The notes under the pieces are model-generated. The model was not told where the DNA came from, searched no databases, and saw nothing but the letters and a program-made list of their open reading frames with translations. From positions 7,131-71,130 of the forward strand of contig CAJUTQ010000081.1 in NCBI GenBank assembly GCA_910589265.1: a DNA stretch of 64,000 nt. Direction: 5' to 3'. Made by a program: the position numbers and the translations under genes. Source of the stretch: an uncultured Lachnospiraceae bacterium. GTDB taxonomy: Bacteria > Bacillota > Clostridia > Lachnospirales > Lachnospiraceae. Position 1 is the stretch's first letter; each line of letters opens with the position of its first letter. Of this stretch, positions 33,447 through 42,818 are shown piece by piece.

Positions 33447-36400
33447 TTTTATAGATACTCAGATTATTGACTTTCAAGCATTGTCCATACAAGGGCTTTT
33501 TGGCATTTTTGGACCGACAGGAAGTGGAAAGTCAACAATTTTAGATGGGATGCTCCTTGCCTTATATGGGAGAAAGGCAGTGTCCAGGGGAACAGGGGAA
33601 TTTGTGAATAAAAACTGCAAAACTGCAAAATTGTCTTATGAATTCCAAGTCCGTACTGCAAATGTAAGAAAATACCGGGTAGAGAGGGAGTTTAAGGGAG
33701 GAGAACAGGAGGGCAGAGCTTTAAAGTGCCGACTTTTGGATATTACAGGAGAAGAGAAAGTATTAGAGGAATCGGTGACTGGAGTAAATAGGGCATGCGC
33801 TGAATTGATTGGGTTAAGTGCAGAAGATTTTATGCGTACAGTAGTTCTTCCCCAAGGAAAGTTTAGCGAGTTTCTAAGGGCAGGAGGAGAAGAAAGAAGG
33901 AGAATGCTGGAGAGACTTTTTGGATTAGAGAGATATGGAAAGGAATTGGATGAAAAAATAGCAGGGGCACTCAATAACAAGAAGGAAAAATGCCAATTTT
34001 TGCAAGGCAATTTGGAAGCGCAGGGAGACATAACAGAAGAAGAGTTAGAAAGAAGGGAGGAAGAAAAGGACATTCTGGAAAAAGAATTATGGGATACAAA
34101 GAAAGAGGAGGAGAGGGCAAAAGCAGAATATTGGGAATGTGAGGAAGTTTTTTCTCTTCAAGTGGAAAAAGAAAAATGGATGGAAAAGGAAAAGTCTTTG
34201 TCTCAAAAAGAGGAACAGATAGAAAAAAAGAAAAATCAGGTAAAAAATGGAAAAAGGGCAGAAGGGCTTCTCCCGCTGCTTTTTGGCTATCAACAGTTGG
34301 AAAGGGAGAAGGAAGAGATTGACCTAGAGATTGAAAAAATGGAACAAAAGAGAACTCTCCTTTATAGTAAAAAGGAGGAGGAAAAAGACAATTATATTCA
34401 ACAAAAAGAGCAAAAAGAAAGGGAAGAGCCTAGGTTAAAAGCTCAAATACAAGAAATAGAGGAATGGAAGAAGGAATGGGAGAGACTTCCAGTTTTAAAA
34501 AAGGAAGAAAAACTTTTGGAAAGGGAAAGGAGGAAGGGAGAAGAAAAAAAGGAAGAGCTGAAAAAGAGAGGGGAACAACTATACAGAAATAAGAAGGTTT
34601 TATTTGAGAGAAAGGAGAAAATGGAACAAGAAAGAAGAGAGCGAACAATAGGTAAAGATTTTAGGGAAAAAGTAGAAGAAGGAATAAAGCTTTCCACATT
34701 TCTTCAGTCTCTGGAGAAAGATTTATGTGAAAAAAGGAAGGAAAAAGAGAAAATACAGAGGGAGATAGAGGAGGTTCAGAGGGAAAAAAAAGAGGAAGAA
34801 GAGAAGGAAGAGAGATGGAGAAGAAAACAAGAAGAGCTTTTGCGAAAGGAAGGGGAGTTAGAGGAAGACATTAGAAATATTCAAATTCATCGATTACGAA
34901 GGGAATTGAAACAAGGAAGTCCTTGTCCAGTATGTGGTTCTGTCCATTATAAGAAAAACAATGAAGAAAACATACAAGAGATAGATTGGTCAGAGGCAGA
35001 GAAAGAAGGAAAAAAAGTGAAAGCTTCCTTATTAAAAAATAGTGAGGAAGGAAAAGAGATTTTTGCAAGAAAGGCAGCTTTGTCAGAAAAGGAAACTTTG
35101 CTAGAACACCAGAAAAAGCAATGGCAGGATGGGATAGAGGGAAAAGAAGAAGAGAGAAAAAAGGAAGGGGCTATTCTTTTAAATATACAAAAGGAAGGGG
35201 GAATAGAGGACTTTTTTAAGGAAAAGAAGAGGATCGAGGAATTTGAGAGAAGAAAGGAAGAATTAGAATTTATATTATTAAAAGAAAGGGAGGAGGAAAA
35301 ACAGTTAGAGGAAGAAATAGAAGGAATTAGAAAAGAGCTGGAAAAAGTAGAAAAAGAGCTTTTTGAAACAGAAGTAAAACTCATCCCTTTAAAAGAAAGG
35401 ATAAAAGAAAAGGAAGAAAAAATAGGGGAAAAATTAAAGGGAAAGAATCCCTATGAGCTGGAAAAGGATGTAGTTGAAAAACTGACCTTTGTAAGAAAAG
35501 AGTGGGAAGAGGCAGAGAAAAAAAGAGAGCAGTCAAAAATAGAGTGGGAGGAGGCAGAGGAAAGATTTCACAAGAAAATAGGAGAGAGAGAAGGAAATAA
35601 AAACACATTACAAAAGGCAGAAAAACAACTAGTAGAGGAAATGAGGCAAAAAGAATTTTCCACAATCAATGAGATTGAGGAGGCTCTTCTTCAGAGAGAG
35701 CAGTTCCTTTTTTTTGAAAAGGAGATCAAAGATTTTGAAGACAGGAGGAAGGAGGCAAAGGCTTTTATCAATTCATTGGAAGAAAAGTTACAGGGGAGAA
35801 AGGCAGAAGAAGAGGAAAGGGAGGAGAAGAGAAAGAGATACAAGGAGATAAAAGAGAAAAGGGAATGTCTGAGGGAGAAATGGGGAGAAGTAAAAGAGAA
35901 GATTCATGTTGGAAAAGAGAAATTAGAGATGCAGAAAAAATACAAAGAAGAGCTTAAGAAGGTTAGGAGACAGGCCAGTATTTTGGAAGAGCTTCGAAGT
36001 GTTACAAGAGGAAAGAAATTTGTGGAATACATGGCTGTAGAGAGGCTTCGGCTTATTTCTAAAAGGGCATCAAGCCGATTAATGGAAATAAGCCAGGGAA
36101 ATTATGAAATTCAGACAAATTCCAAGGGAGAATTTGTCATTCAGGATAACAAAAATGGAGGTACGAAAAGACATCCTTCTACTTTGTCAGGAGGAGAAAC
36201 ATTTATTACTTCCCTGGCTTTAGCTCTAGCCTTGTCAGAGGAAATACAGAGCAGAGGGACTGTGCCATTAGAGCTGTTTTTCCTAGATGAGGGATTTGGA
36301 GCTTTAGATGAGGAGCTTTTAGATCTGGTTATGGATTCTCTGGAGAGAATACGCCACAGCAGACTTACCATAGGTATGATATCCCATGTGGAGGCAGTAA

Positions 36401-36480
36401 AAGCAAGAGTTCCCGTCCACCTCTTCGTGGAGCCAGCAGGGACAGGAAGGGGGAGCAAGGTAAAAATGGAATATTTATAA
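33409..36480 (+). CDS. sbcC: Nuclease SbcCD subunit C (SMC-like ATPase)
   Basis: A 1023-residue Rad50-type ATPase. Walker A GPTGSGKSTILDG lies at about 35-47; the Q-loop side follows with VVLPQGKFSEFL. Long Lys/Glu-rich coiled coils (about 190-500 and 530-850) flank the zinc hook CPVCGS at 506-511. The C-terminal half has the ABC signature LSGGE (about 927) and Walker B LFFLDEGFGALD (about 955). The coiled coils are unusually rich in Glu and Lys with many EEK runs, normal for AT-rich genomes. Partner of the overlapping sbcD. Confidence 0.94.
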   Translation: MRPLRLTIQGLNSFIDTQIIDFQALSIQGLFGIFGPTGSGKSTILDGMLLALYGRKAVSRGTGEFVNKNCKTAKLSYEFQVRTANVRKYRVEREFKGGEQEGRALKCRLLDITGEEKVLEESVTGVNRACAELIGLSAEDFMRTVVLPQGKFSEFLRAGGEERRRMLERLFGLERYGKELDEKIAGALNNKKEKCQFLQGNLEAQGDITEEELERREEEKDILEKELWDTKKEEERAKAEYWECEEVFSLQVEKEKWMEKEKSLSQKEEQIEKKKNQVKNGKRAEGLLPLLFGYQQLEREKEEIDLEIEKMEQKRTLLYSKKEEEKDNYIQQKEQKEREEPRLKAQIQEIEEWKKEWERLPVLKKEEKLLERERRKGEEKKEELKKRGEQLYRNKKVLFERKEKMEQERRERTIGKDFREKVEEGIKLSTFLQSLEKDLCEKRKEKEKIQREIEEVQREKKEEEEKEERWRRKQEELLRKEGELEEDIRNIQIHRLRRELKQGSPCPVCGSVHYKKNNEENIQEIDWSEAEKEGKKVKASLLKNSEEGKEIFARKAALSEKETLLEHQKKQWQDGIEGKEEERKKEGAILLNIQKEGGIEDFFKEKKRIEEFERRKEELEFILLKEREEEKQLEEEIEGIRKELEKVEKELFETEVKLIPLKERIKEKEEKIGEKLKGKNPYELEKDVVEKLTFVRKEWEEAEKKREQSKIEWEEAEERFHKKIGEREGNKNTLQKAEKQLVEEMRQKEFSTINEIEEALLQREQFLFFEKEIKDFEDRRKEAKAFINSLEEKLQGRKAEEEEREEKRKRYKEIKEKRECLREKWGEVKEKIHVGKEKLEMQKKYKEELKKVRRQASILEELRSVTRGKKFVEYMAVERLRLISKRASSRLMEISQGNYEIQTNSKGEFVIQDNKNGGTKRHPSTLSGGETFITSLALALALSEEIQSRGTVPLELFFLDEGFGALDEELLDLVMDSLERIRHSRLTIGMISHVEAVKARVPVHLFVEPAGTGRGSKVKMEYL

Positions 36481-36493
36481 AGTGTTCAGCTTC

Positions 36494-37411
36494 TTATGGA
36501 TGAAATTTTTTCAAAGTATGTATTGTTTCCTTAAGCTCATGGAGAAATAGTTTCTCTGTGTTAGAAAATTTATAACCTTTTGGATAAATTAAAACATCTT
36601 GTAGTTTTCCATAAGGGCAGGGATAATCTTTTTGAATGAGACCATGCGCTTTTAAGAGCTTATCTGGAATAGGAGAGGTAAACATATAAGCGCCAGGAAT
36701 GGAAGTAAGTAGTTCAAACTGACTTCCTCTATCATAAATAAAAATTTGGCGTTTTCCTCCTTTTCCCTTTTTCGGTTGAAGAGGATTGTCCCCATCATCT
36801 TCAAGAGCTATTTCTGTATATTTTTTCAACATAGATGGAGTAATTTCCTTGTAGTCTGCCAGAGGATGATTGCCTGCCAGGGTGATCATATATTCAAAAG
36901 AAAATAAAGATTCATAGCCTAGCTGACGGAGTTTTAAGGTGGAAATATAGTATTCCTCTTGGACATCTTGGTATTGGATAATGCCTAAGGCATGGTGACT
37001 GCTTGCAATACGATGAATCGCTGTCATGGAACTAGACTCATGAAAATGGATATGAAGCTTTTGACTGCTGCCAATACGACGGACAAAATTTGAAAACGCT
37101 TGGCTAATGTAGTTTGTCCTTGGAGCAAACAGACTAAAAATAACCGTATTTTCTGCACTATCAGAGCAAAAATGTTCCAAGGCATCATATTGGGTTAAGG
37201 TTTTTTTTGCCAGATAGATAAATTCCTGTCCCCTTTTTGTAGGAATGGCGCCTTTATGACTTCTGACAAAAATGGAAAAGCCTACTTCCAGTTCTAAGTC
37301 TTTAATAGCTTTGCTTAAGTTAGGCTGGCCAATCATTAGCTTCTTAGCAGCATTTGTAATAGAGCCGCATTTTTCTACTTCAATCATATATTTTAAAGAA
37401 GTCATATTCAT
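36494..37411 (-). CDS. LysR-family transcription regulator
   Basis: A 305-residue LysR-type regulator. The N-terminal winged helix (about 1-60) contains GSITNAAKKLMIGQPNLSKAI, followed by LELEVGFSIFVR; the co-inducer domain follows from about 90. Start MNMTSLKYM is chosen over a longer frame because AAAGGAGG lies in front of it. It is divergent from the pyruvate:ferredoxin oxidoreductase gene, which LysR proteins often control, but no LysR box (T-N11-A) was confirmed in the about 290-base gap. Confidence 0.9.
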   Translation of the reverse strand: MNMTSLKYMIEVEKCGSITNAAKKLMIGQPNLSKAIKDLELEVGFSIFVRSHKGAIPTKRGQEFIYLAKKTLTQYDALEHFCSDSAENTVIFSLFAPRTNYISQAFSNFVRRIGSSQKLHIHFHESSSMTAIHRIASSHHALGIIQYQDVQEEYYISTLKLRQLGYESLFSFEYMITLAGNHPLADYKEITPSMLKKYTEIALEDDGDNPLQPKKGKGGKRQIFIYDRGSQFELLTSIPGAYMFTSPIPDKLLKAHGLIQKDYPCPYGKLQDVLIYPKGYKFSNTEKLFLHELKETIHTLKKFHP

Positions 37412-37697
37412 ATTTCTCCGGCCTCCTTTCTTTTGTTTCAATGTGCTGTCATTAGCATAACTGGTTTTTTTTAGTATTGCAATAGATATATAGACTACAT
37501 ATAAAAAATAATATAGAGAAATAATAGGATGTAGAGGGCAAAAGTTATTTTTACCTTCGTATTATAATATTAAAAAGTATATGGAAGGAATATGCATATT
37601 GGTATTATGTAATTTCTAGCAAAATGAGGTATAATATAATACGAAATATAGTGAAGAAAAACAAATTGTAAAAGAAAGAATGAAAGGAAGTTCTGCT

Positions 37698-40600
37698 ATG
37701 TCAAGAAAAATGAAAACAATGGATGGTAACCATGCAGCATCCCATGCTTCTTATGCATTTACGGATGTTGCGGCCATTTACCCAATTACTCCATCGTCTG
37801 TTATGGCAGAGGTCACAGATGAGTGGGCTACAGAAGGAAGAAAAAATATTTTTGGTCAGGCGGTACAGGTGACAGAAATGCAGTCGGAAGCAGGAGCTGC
37901 AGGAACGGTCCATGGATCCCTTTCCGCAGGGGCATTAACGACAACTTACACAGCAAGCCAGGGCTTGCTCTTAATGATACCCAATTTATATAAAGTGGCA
38001 GGAGAACAGCTCCCAGGCGTATTTAACGTGTCTGCTAGATGTGTTGCTTCCCATGCTCTAAGTATTTTTGGAGATCATTCAGACGTGTATGCATGCCGTC
38101 AGACAGGCTGCGCTATGTTGTGCAGTTCCAGTGTCCAGGAAGTCATGGACTTAACCCCAGTTGCCCATTTGGCAGCTATAAAAGGAAGGATTCCTTTTAT
38201 TAATTTCTTTGATGGATTCCGTACATCTCATGAAATTCAAAAAATTGAAACATGGGATTATGAAGACTTAAAGGAGATGGCGGATATGGATGCCATTGAT
38301 GCTTTCCGCAGGCATGCCTTGAACCCTAATCATCCTTGTCAGAGAGGTTCTGCCCAGAATCCAGATGTTTTCTTCCAGGCAAGGGAAGCATGTAATCCTT
38401 ATTATGACGCTATGCCGGACATTGTTCAGGAATATATGGACAAAGTGAATAATAAAATCGGTACAAACTATAAGCTGTTCAACTATTATGGGGCAGAGGA
38501 TCCAGAACAAGTCATTATAGCTATGGGTTCTGTTTGTGAGACGATTGACGAGACCATTGACTACATGATAGCAAAGGGCCAGAAGGTAGGTGTGGTAAAA
38601 GTTCGTCTTTACAGACCATTTTCTGCCAATGCATTTGTTCAGGCCATTCCAGATTCCGTTAAGAAAATAACAGTTTTAGATAGGACGAAGGAGCCTGGAG
38701 CTTTGGGAGAGCCTTTATATTTAGACGTAGTAGCGGCTCTGAAAGGGACAAAATTTGATAACATTCCTGTTTATGGAGGACGTTATGGTTTAAGTTCCAA
38801 AGACACAACTCCAGGACAGATTTTGGCCGTTTATAATAATACAGAGAAAAAGAGATTTACTATTGGTATTGATGATGACGTGACCTATTTGTCTCTGGAA
38901 ATTGGAGAAGATCCTATTACAACGCCAGAAGGAACAACAAGCTGTAAGTTTTGGGGGCTTGGAGCGGACGGAACGGTTGGTGCAAACAAGAACTCCATCA
39001 AAATTATTGGTGATAATACAGACATGTATGCCCAGGCATATTTTGACTATGATTCTAAAAAATCGGGAGGAGTTACCATTTCCCACTTACGTTTTGGAAA
39101 AACACCTATCCGTTCCACATACTTAATTTCCAAAGCAGACTTTGTGGCATGTCATAATCCTGCTTATGTAAATAAATATAATATGGTGCAAGACGTAAAT
39201 CCTAATGGGGTATTCCTTTTAAACTGTCCTTGGGATTTAAAAGGTTTGGAAGAGCATCTTCCTGGACAGGCAAAGAGATATATTGCAGAAAATAATATTC
39301 AGTTATATACTATTGACGGAATTAAAATAGGTAAGGAAATTGGTCTTGGAGGACGTATTAATACAGTGCTACAGTCGGCATTCTTTAAGCTTGCCAACAT
39401 TATACCTGAGGAAAGCGCTGTTGAATTAATGAAATCAGCTGCAAAAGCTACTTATGGAAGAAAAGGCGAGCAAGTAGTAAAAATGAATTATGACGCTATA
39501 GACGCTGGCGCAAAGCAGGTTGTAAAAATTGAAATACCAGAAAGCTGGAAAGATGCAAAAGACGAAGACATTACAGGAAGCGCTGCAACAGGTGGAAGGA
39601 AAGACGTTGTAGACTTTGTAAATGTTGTTCAAAAGAAGGTAAATGGACAGGAAGGAAATCGTCTGCCAGTTTCTGCATTTAAAGAGTATGTAGACGGATC
39701 TACCCCTAGCGGAACATCCGCCTATGAAAAACGAGGCATTGCCGTAGACGTACCTACATGGAAGCCAGAAAACTGTATTCAGTGTAACTTCTGTTCTTAT
39801 GTATGTCCTCATGCAGTTATCCGTCCAGCAGTTATGACAGAAGAGGAATTAAAAGGAGCTCCAGAAGGTACAAAGACAATAGATATGACAGGAATGCCAG
39901 GAAAGAAATTTGCAATTACTGTTTCTTGCATGGATTGTACAGGATGTGGATGCTGTGCCAGCGTATGTCCCGGTAAGAAGGGAGAAAAGGCTCTTGTTAT
40001 GACTCCTTTGGAGAATAATTTACAACAAGGAGAGATCTTCGAATATGCCCATTCCCTTCCAGTAAAAGAGGATATTTTAGAGAAATTTAAAGAAACTACT
40101 GTAAAAGGTTCCCAGTTTAAACAGCCTCTTTTAGAGTTCTCAGGAGCATGTGCAGGTTGTGGAGAGACTCCTTATGCAAAATTAATTACCCAGTTATTTG
40201 GAGACAGAATGTATATTGCTAATGCAACAGGCTGTTCCTCTATTTGGGGTAACTCTTCTCCTTCCACACCATACACTGTAAACAAAGAAGGAAAGGGACC
40301 TGCTTGGAGTAATTCTTTATTTGAAGACAACGCAGAATTTGGATATGGAATGTTGCTGGCCCAAAATGCTATTCGAGATGGACTGAAAACAAAAGTAGAA
40401 GGGGTTATGGAAGACGACAGAGCAAGCAGTGAAGTAAAGGCAGCTTGTAAAGAATTCTTGGATACTTTTTATGTAGGCGCTCTAAATGGAGCTGCCACAG
40501 ATAAGCTGGTGAAGGCATTAGAAGGCATAGACTGTGATGTTTGTAAAGACATTGTAAAAAATAAAGATTTCTTAGGGAAAAAATCCCAGTGGATCTTTGG

Positions 40601-41231
40601 AGGAGACGGATGGGCTTATGATATAGGATTTGGAGGCCTTGACCATGTATTGGCAAGTGGAAAAGACGTAAATGTTATGGTATTTGACACAGAAGTATAT
40701 TCCAATACAGGAGGTCAGTCTTCAAAAGCAACACCTACAGGAGCAGTTGCCCAATTTGCAGCAGGTGGAAAGGATGTTAAGAAAAAAGATTTGGCAGGTA
40801 TTGCTATCAGCTATGGTTATGTTTACGTTGCCCAGATTGCTATGGGGGCTGATTATAACCAGACGATAAAAGCTCTGACAGAGGCAGAGGCTTATCCAGG
40901 TCCCTCTTTGATCATTGCCTATGCTCCATGTATTAATCATGGAATTAAAACAGGCATGAGCCAAGTGCAGACAGAAGAGAAGTTAGCTGTTGAGTCTGGC
41001 TATTGGCATAATTTCCGTTTCAATCCAGCAGCAAAAAGCAAGTTTACTTTGGACAGCAAGGCTCCAACAAAAGACTATCAGGAATTCTTAAAGGGAGAAG
41101 TACGTTATAGTTCCTTAATACTTAAAAACCCTGAAAAAGCTACAAAACTATTTGAACAATCAGAGGAAGCGGCAAAGGAAAGGTTTGAACATTTAAGTAA
41201 GTTAGTTACCCTTTATGGAAACAATGAATGA
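37698..41231 (+). CDS. nifJ: Pyruvate:ferredoxin (flavodoxin) oxidoreductase
   Basis: A 1177-residue single-chain PFOR that oxidises pyruvate to acetyl-CoA and CO2, reducing ferredoxin. The order is complete: the N-terminal pyrimidine-binding domain with YPITPSSVMAE, the middle domains, a two-cluster ferredoxin insert with CIQCNFCSYVCP and CMDCTGCGCCASVCP (about 690-760), and the C-terminal TPP domain with ACAGCGETPY and FGGDGWAYDIG. Start 37698 follows GAAAGGAAG; an ATG six codons earlier overlaps it. It is the core fermentative enzyme of the window. Confidence 0.97.
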   Translation: MSRKMKTMDGNHAASHASYAFTDVAAIYPITPSSVMAEVTDEWATEGRKNIFGQAVQVTEMQSEAGAAGTVHGSLSAGALTTTYTASQGLLLMIPNLYKVAGEQLPGVFNVSARCVASHALSIFGDHSDVYACRQTGCAMLCSSSVQEVMDLTPVAHLAAIKGRIPFINFFDGFRTSHEIQKIETWDYEDLKEMADMDAIDAFRRHALNPNHPCQRGSAQNPDVFFQAREACNPYYDAMPDIVQEYMDKVNNKIGTNYKLFNYYGAEDPEQVIIAMGSVCETIDETIDYMIAKGQKVGVVKVRLYRPFSANAFVQAIPDSVKKITVLDRTKEPGALGEPLYLDVVAALKGTKFDNIPVYGGRYGLSSKDTTPGQILAVYNNTEKKRFTIGIDDDVTYLSLEIGEDPITTPEGTTSCKFWGLGADGTVGANKNSIKIIGDNTDMYAQAYFDYDSKKSGGVTISHLRFGKTPIRSTYLISKADFVACHNPAYVNKYNMVQDVNPNGVFLLNCPWDLKGLEEHLPGQAKRYIAENNIQLYTIDGIKIGKEIGLGGRINTVLQSAFFKLANIIPEESAVELMKSAAKATYGRKGEQVVKMNYDAIDAGAKQVVKIEIPESWKDAKDEDITGSAATGGRKDVVDFVNVVQKKVNGQEGNRLPVSAFKEYVDGSTPSGTSAYEKRGIAVDVPTWKPENCIQCNFCSYVCPHAVIRPAVMTEEELKGAPEGTKTIDMTGMPGKKFAITVSCMDCTGCGCCASVCPGKKGEKALVMTPLENNLQQGEIFEYAHSLPVKEDILEKFKETTVKGSQFKQPLLEFSGACAGCGETPYAKLITQLFGDRMYIANATGCSSIWGNSSPSTPYTVNKEGKGPAWSNSLFEDNAEFGYGMLLAQNAIRDGLKTKVEGVMEDDRASSEVKAACKEFLDTFYVGALNGAATDKLVKALEGIDCDVCKDIVKNKDFLGKKSQWIFGGDGWAYDIGFGGLDHVLASGKDVNVMVFDTEVYSNTGGQSSKATPTGAVAQFAAGGKDVKKKDLAGIAISYGYVYVAQIAMGADYNQTIKALTEAEAYPGPSLIIAYAPCINHGIKTGMSQVQTEEKLAVESGYWHNFRFNPAAKSKFTLDSKAPTKDYQEFLKGEVRYSSLILKNPEKATKLFEQSEEAAKERFEHLSKLVTLYGNNE

Positions 41232-41247
41232 TGATTGCATATGAATG

Positions 41248-41298
41248 ATAAGGAAGCCATATCCTGTATTGCAGGGTATGGCCTTCCTTTGAAAAAAA
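41248..41298 (+). terminator. Terminator after the PFOR gene
   Basis: AAGGAAGCCATATCCTG pairs with CAGGGTATGGCCTTCCTT (one bulge). The T run is short, so efficiency is uncertain. Confidence 0.65.
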
Positions 41299-41370
41299 GG
41301 AGTTTTTATAGACTCCATAAAATATTGTGGAAAAATTAACAAAATATAGATTTTAATTCCTAATTTATGA

Positions 41371-41544
41371 TATAATCTCTTTTAGCGATACAAAATCCAT
41401 AAAAGAAACATCTGAGTATATATAATCAGGAGTCAGCAGCATGACGTATACCTAATGGATGTTAGGAACGGAGCTGATTTGCATATATGGCACTATGAGT
41501 ATAAATTGAAAAGAAAATTATGAAAGAAAAAAGGAGAAAATGAA
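41371..41544 (+). promoter_or_regulatory. Leader of the flavodiiron gene with alternative helices
   Basis: A TATAAT (-10) at 41371-41376 lacks a clear -35. Downstream, TCAGC (41433-41437) can pair with GCTGA (41473-41477), enclosing a CCTAA/TTAGG hairpin (41451-41466). The segment AATCAG just upstream can instead pair with CTGATT, using the same right arm. GAGTATA is repeated on both sides. The arrangement fits a switching leader, but no known riboswitch class was recognised. Confidence 0.35.
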
Positions 41545-42744
41545 ATGTATTGCACAAGAAAGATATCTGAAGATCTATATTGGGTAGGTGGAAACGACCG
41601 TCGTCTTACATTATTTGAGAATATTTTTCCCATTCCTCGAGGAGTGTCTTATAATTCGTTTGTTCTTTTGGACGAAAAAACAGTTTTATTTGACACAGTG
41701 GACGCTGCTGTCAGTCGCCAGTTTTTAGAAAATATAGCTTATGTATTGAATGGAAGGACATTAGATTACCTTGTTATTAACCATATGGAGCCTGATCACT
41801 GTTCTGTAATTGAAGATATTGTTATGAGATATCCTCAAGTAAAATTAATTGGAAATGCCAAGACATTTCAGATGGTTCAACAGTTTTATGAATTTAAAAT
41901 GGAAGAAAGAGTCATACAAATAAAAGAGGGAGAGGAGCTTTCTGTTGGAAAGCACACCTTACAGTTTTTTATGGCTCCTATGGTTCACTGGCCAGAAGTT
42001 ATGGTAACCTATGATCAGTGTTCAAAAGTGTTGTTTTCTGCAGATGGATTTGGTTCTTTTGGAGCTTTAAATGGAATTTTATTTAATGATGAAGTAAATT
42101 TTGATAGAGACTGGATTGATGACGCCAGAAGATACTATACAAATATTGTAGGAAAATATGGATCTCAAATGCAAGGGCTGTTAAAGAAAATGGCGGCCTT
42201 GGACATTCAGATCATTTGTCCTCTTCATGGGCCAGTGTGGAGAAGCAACCTAGATTATCTCTTAGGTAAACATCAGAAATGGAGCACATATGAGTCAGAA
42301 GAAAAGGGAGTCCTAATTGCGTATGCATCTATGTATGGGAATACGCAAAATATGGCAGAAGTTTTGGCAGGAGAGTTGGCAGAGGCAGGAATTACCAATA
42401 CTTCCATGTACGATGTTTCAGGAACCCATTATTCTTATGTAATTGCCGATGCATTTAAATACACAAATATAGTGCTGGCTACCCCAACATATAATGGAGA
42501 TATATATCCTGTCATGCAGCAGCTTCTTGATGATATGAAGGCATTAAACGTGCAGAATAAAACAGTTGCTATTATGGAAAATGGTTCTTGGGGGCCTACT
42601 GCTGCTAAGAAAATAAAAGAGAGTTTGGAAAACATGAAAAATATGACGATTTTAGAGAATACAGTGACCATTAAATCTTCTATGAAGATAGGGGATAGAG
42701 CTTCTGTTAAGGCATTGGCGGCTAAAATTGTGGAGACATTATAA
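41545..42744 (+). CDS. Flavodiiron protein (A-type flavoprotein, oxygen/NO reductase)
   Basis: A 399-residue protein with a metallo-beta-lactamase-like diiron domain (about 1-250) and a flavodoxin domain (about 254-399). The iron ligands read H80-x-E82-x-D84-H85 in NHMEPDHCS, with the later VHWPE and CPLHGPVW His. The flavodoxin loop is ASMYGNTQNMAE. It has no C-terminal rubredoxin. Such proteins reduce O2 to water or NO to N2O in anaerobes and take electrons from rubredoxin or ferredoxin. It sits next to PFOR, consistent with defence of oxygen-sensitive enzymes. Confidence 0.94.
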   Translation: MYCTRKISEDLYWVGGNDRRLTLFENIFPIPRGVSYNSFVLLDEKTVLFDTVDAAVSRQFLENIAYVLNGRTLDYLVINHMEPDHCSVIEDIVMRYPQVKLIGNAKTFQMVQQFYEFKMEERVIQIKEGEELSVGKHTLQFFMAPMVHWPEVMVTYDQCSKVLFSADGFGSFGALNGILFNDEVNFDRDWIDDARRYYTNIVGKYGSQMQGLLKKMAALDIQIICPLHGPVWRSNLDYLLGKHQKWSTYESEEKGVLIAYASMYGNTQNMAEVLAGELAEAGITNTSMYDVSGTHYSYVIADAFKYTNIVLATPTYNGDIYPVMQQLLDDMKALNVQNKTVAIMENGSWGPTAAKKIKESLENMKNMTILENTVTIKSSMKIGDRASVKALAAKIVETL

Positions 42745-42768
42745 ATTCGTTATGTGGAATATAGAAAA

Positions 42769-42818
42769 GGAGAACTGTCTCATAGTGGATGTTTACTATG
42801 AGACGGTTCCCTTTTTTA
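42769..42818 (+). terminator. Bidirectional terminator between flavodiiron and citrate synthase genes
   Basis: GGAGAACTGTCTCATAGT pairs with ACTATGAGACGGTTCC with one bulge, followed by CTTTTTT. The genes on both sides converge on it. Confidence 0.88.

Noticed and set aside
33409..36480. Long Lys/Glu-rich, low-complexity stretches and shadow frames in sbcC
   Set aside because: They are the coiled-coil arms of SbcC and their antisense shadows, normal for this family in an AT-rich genome.
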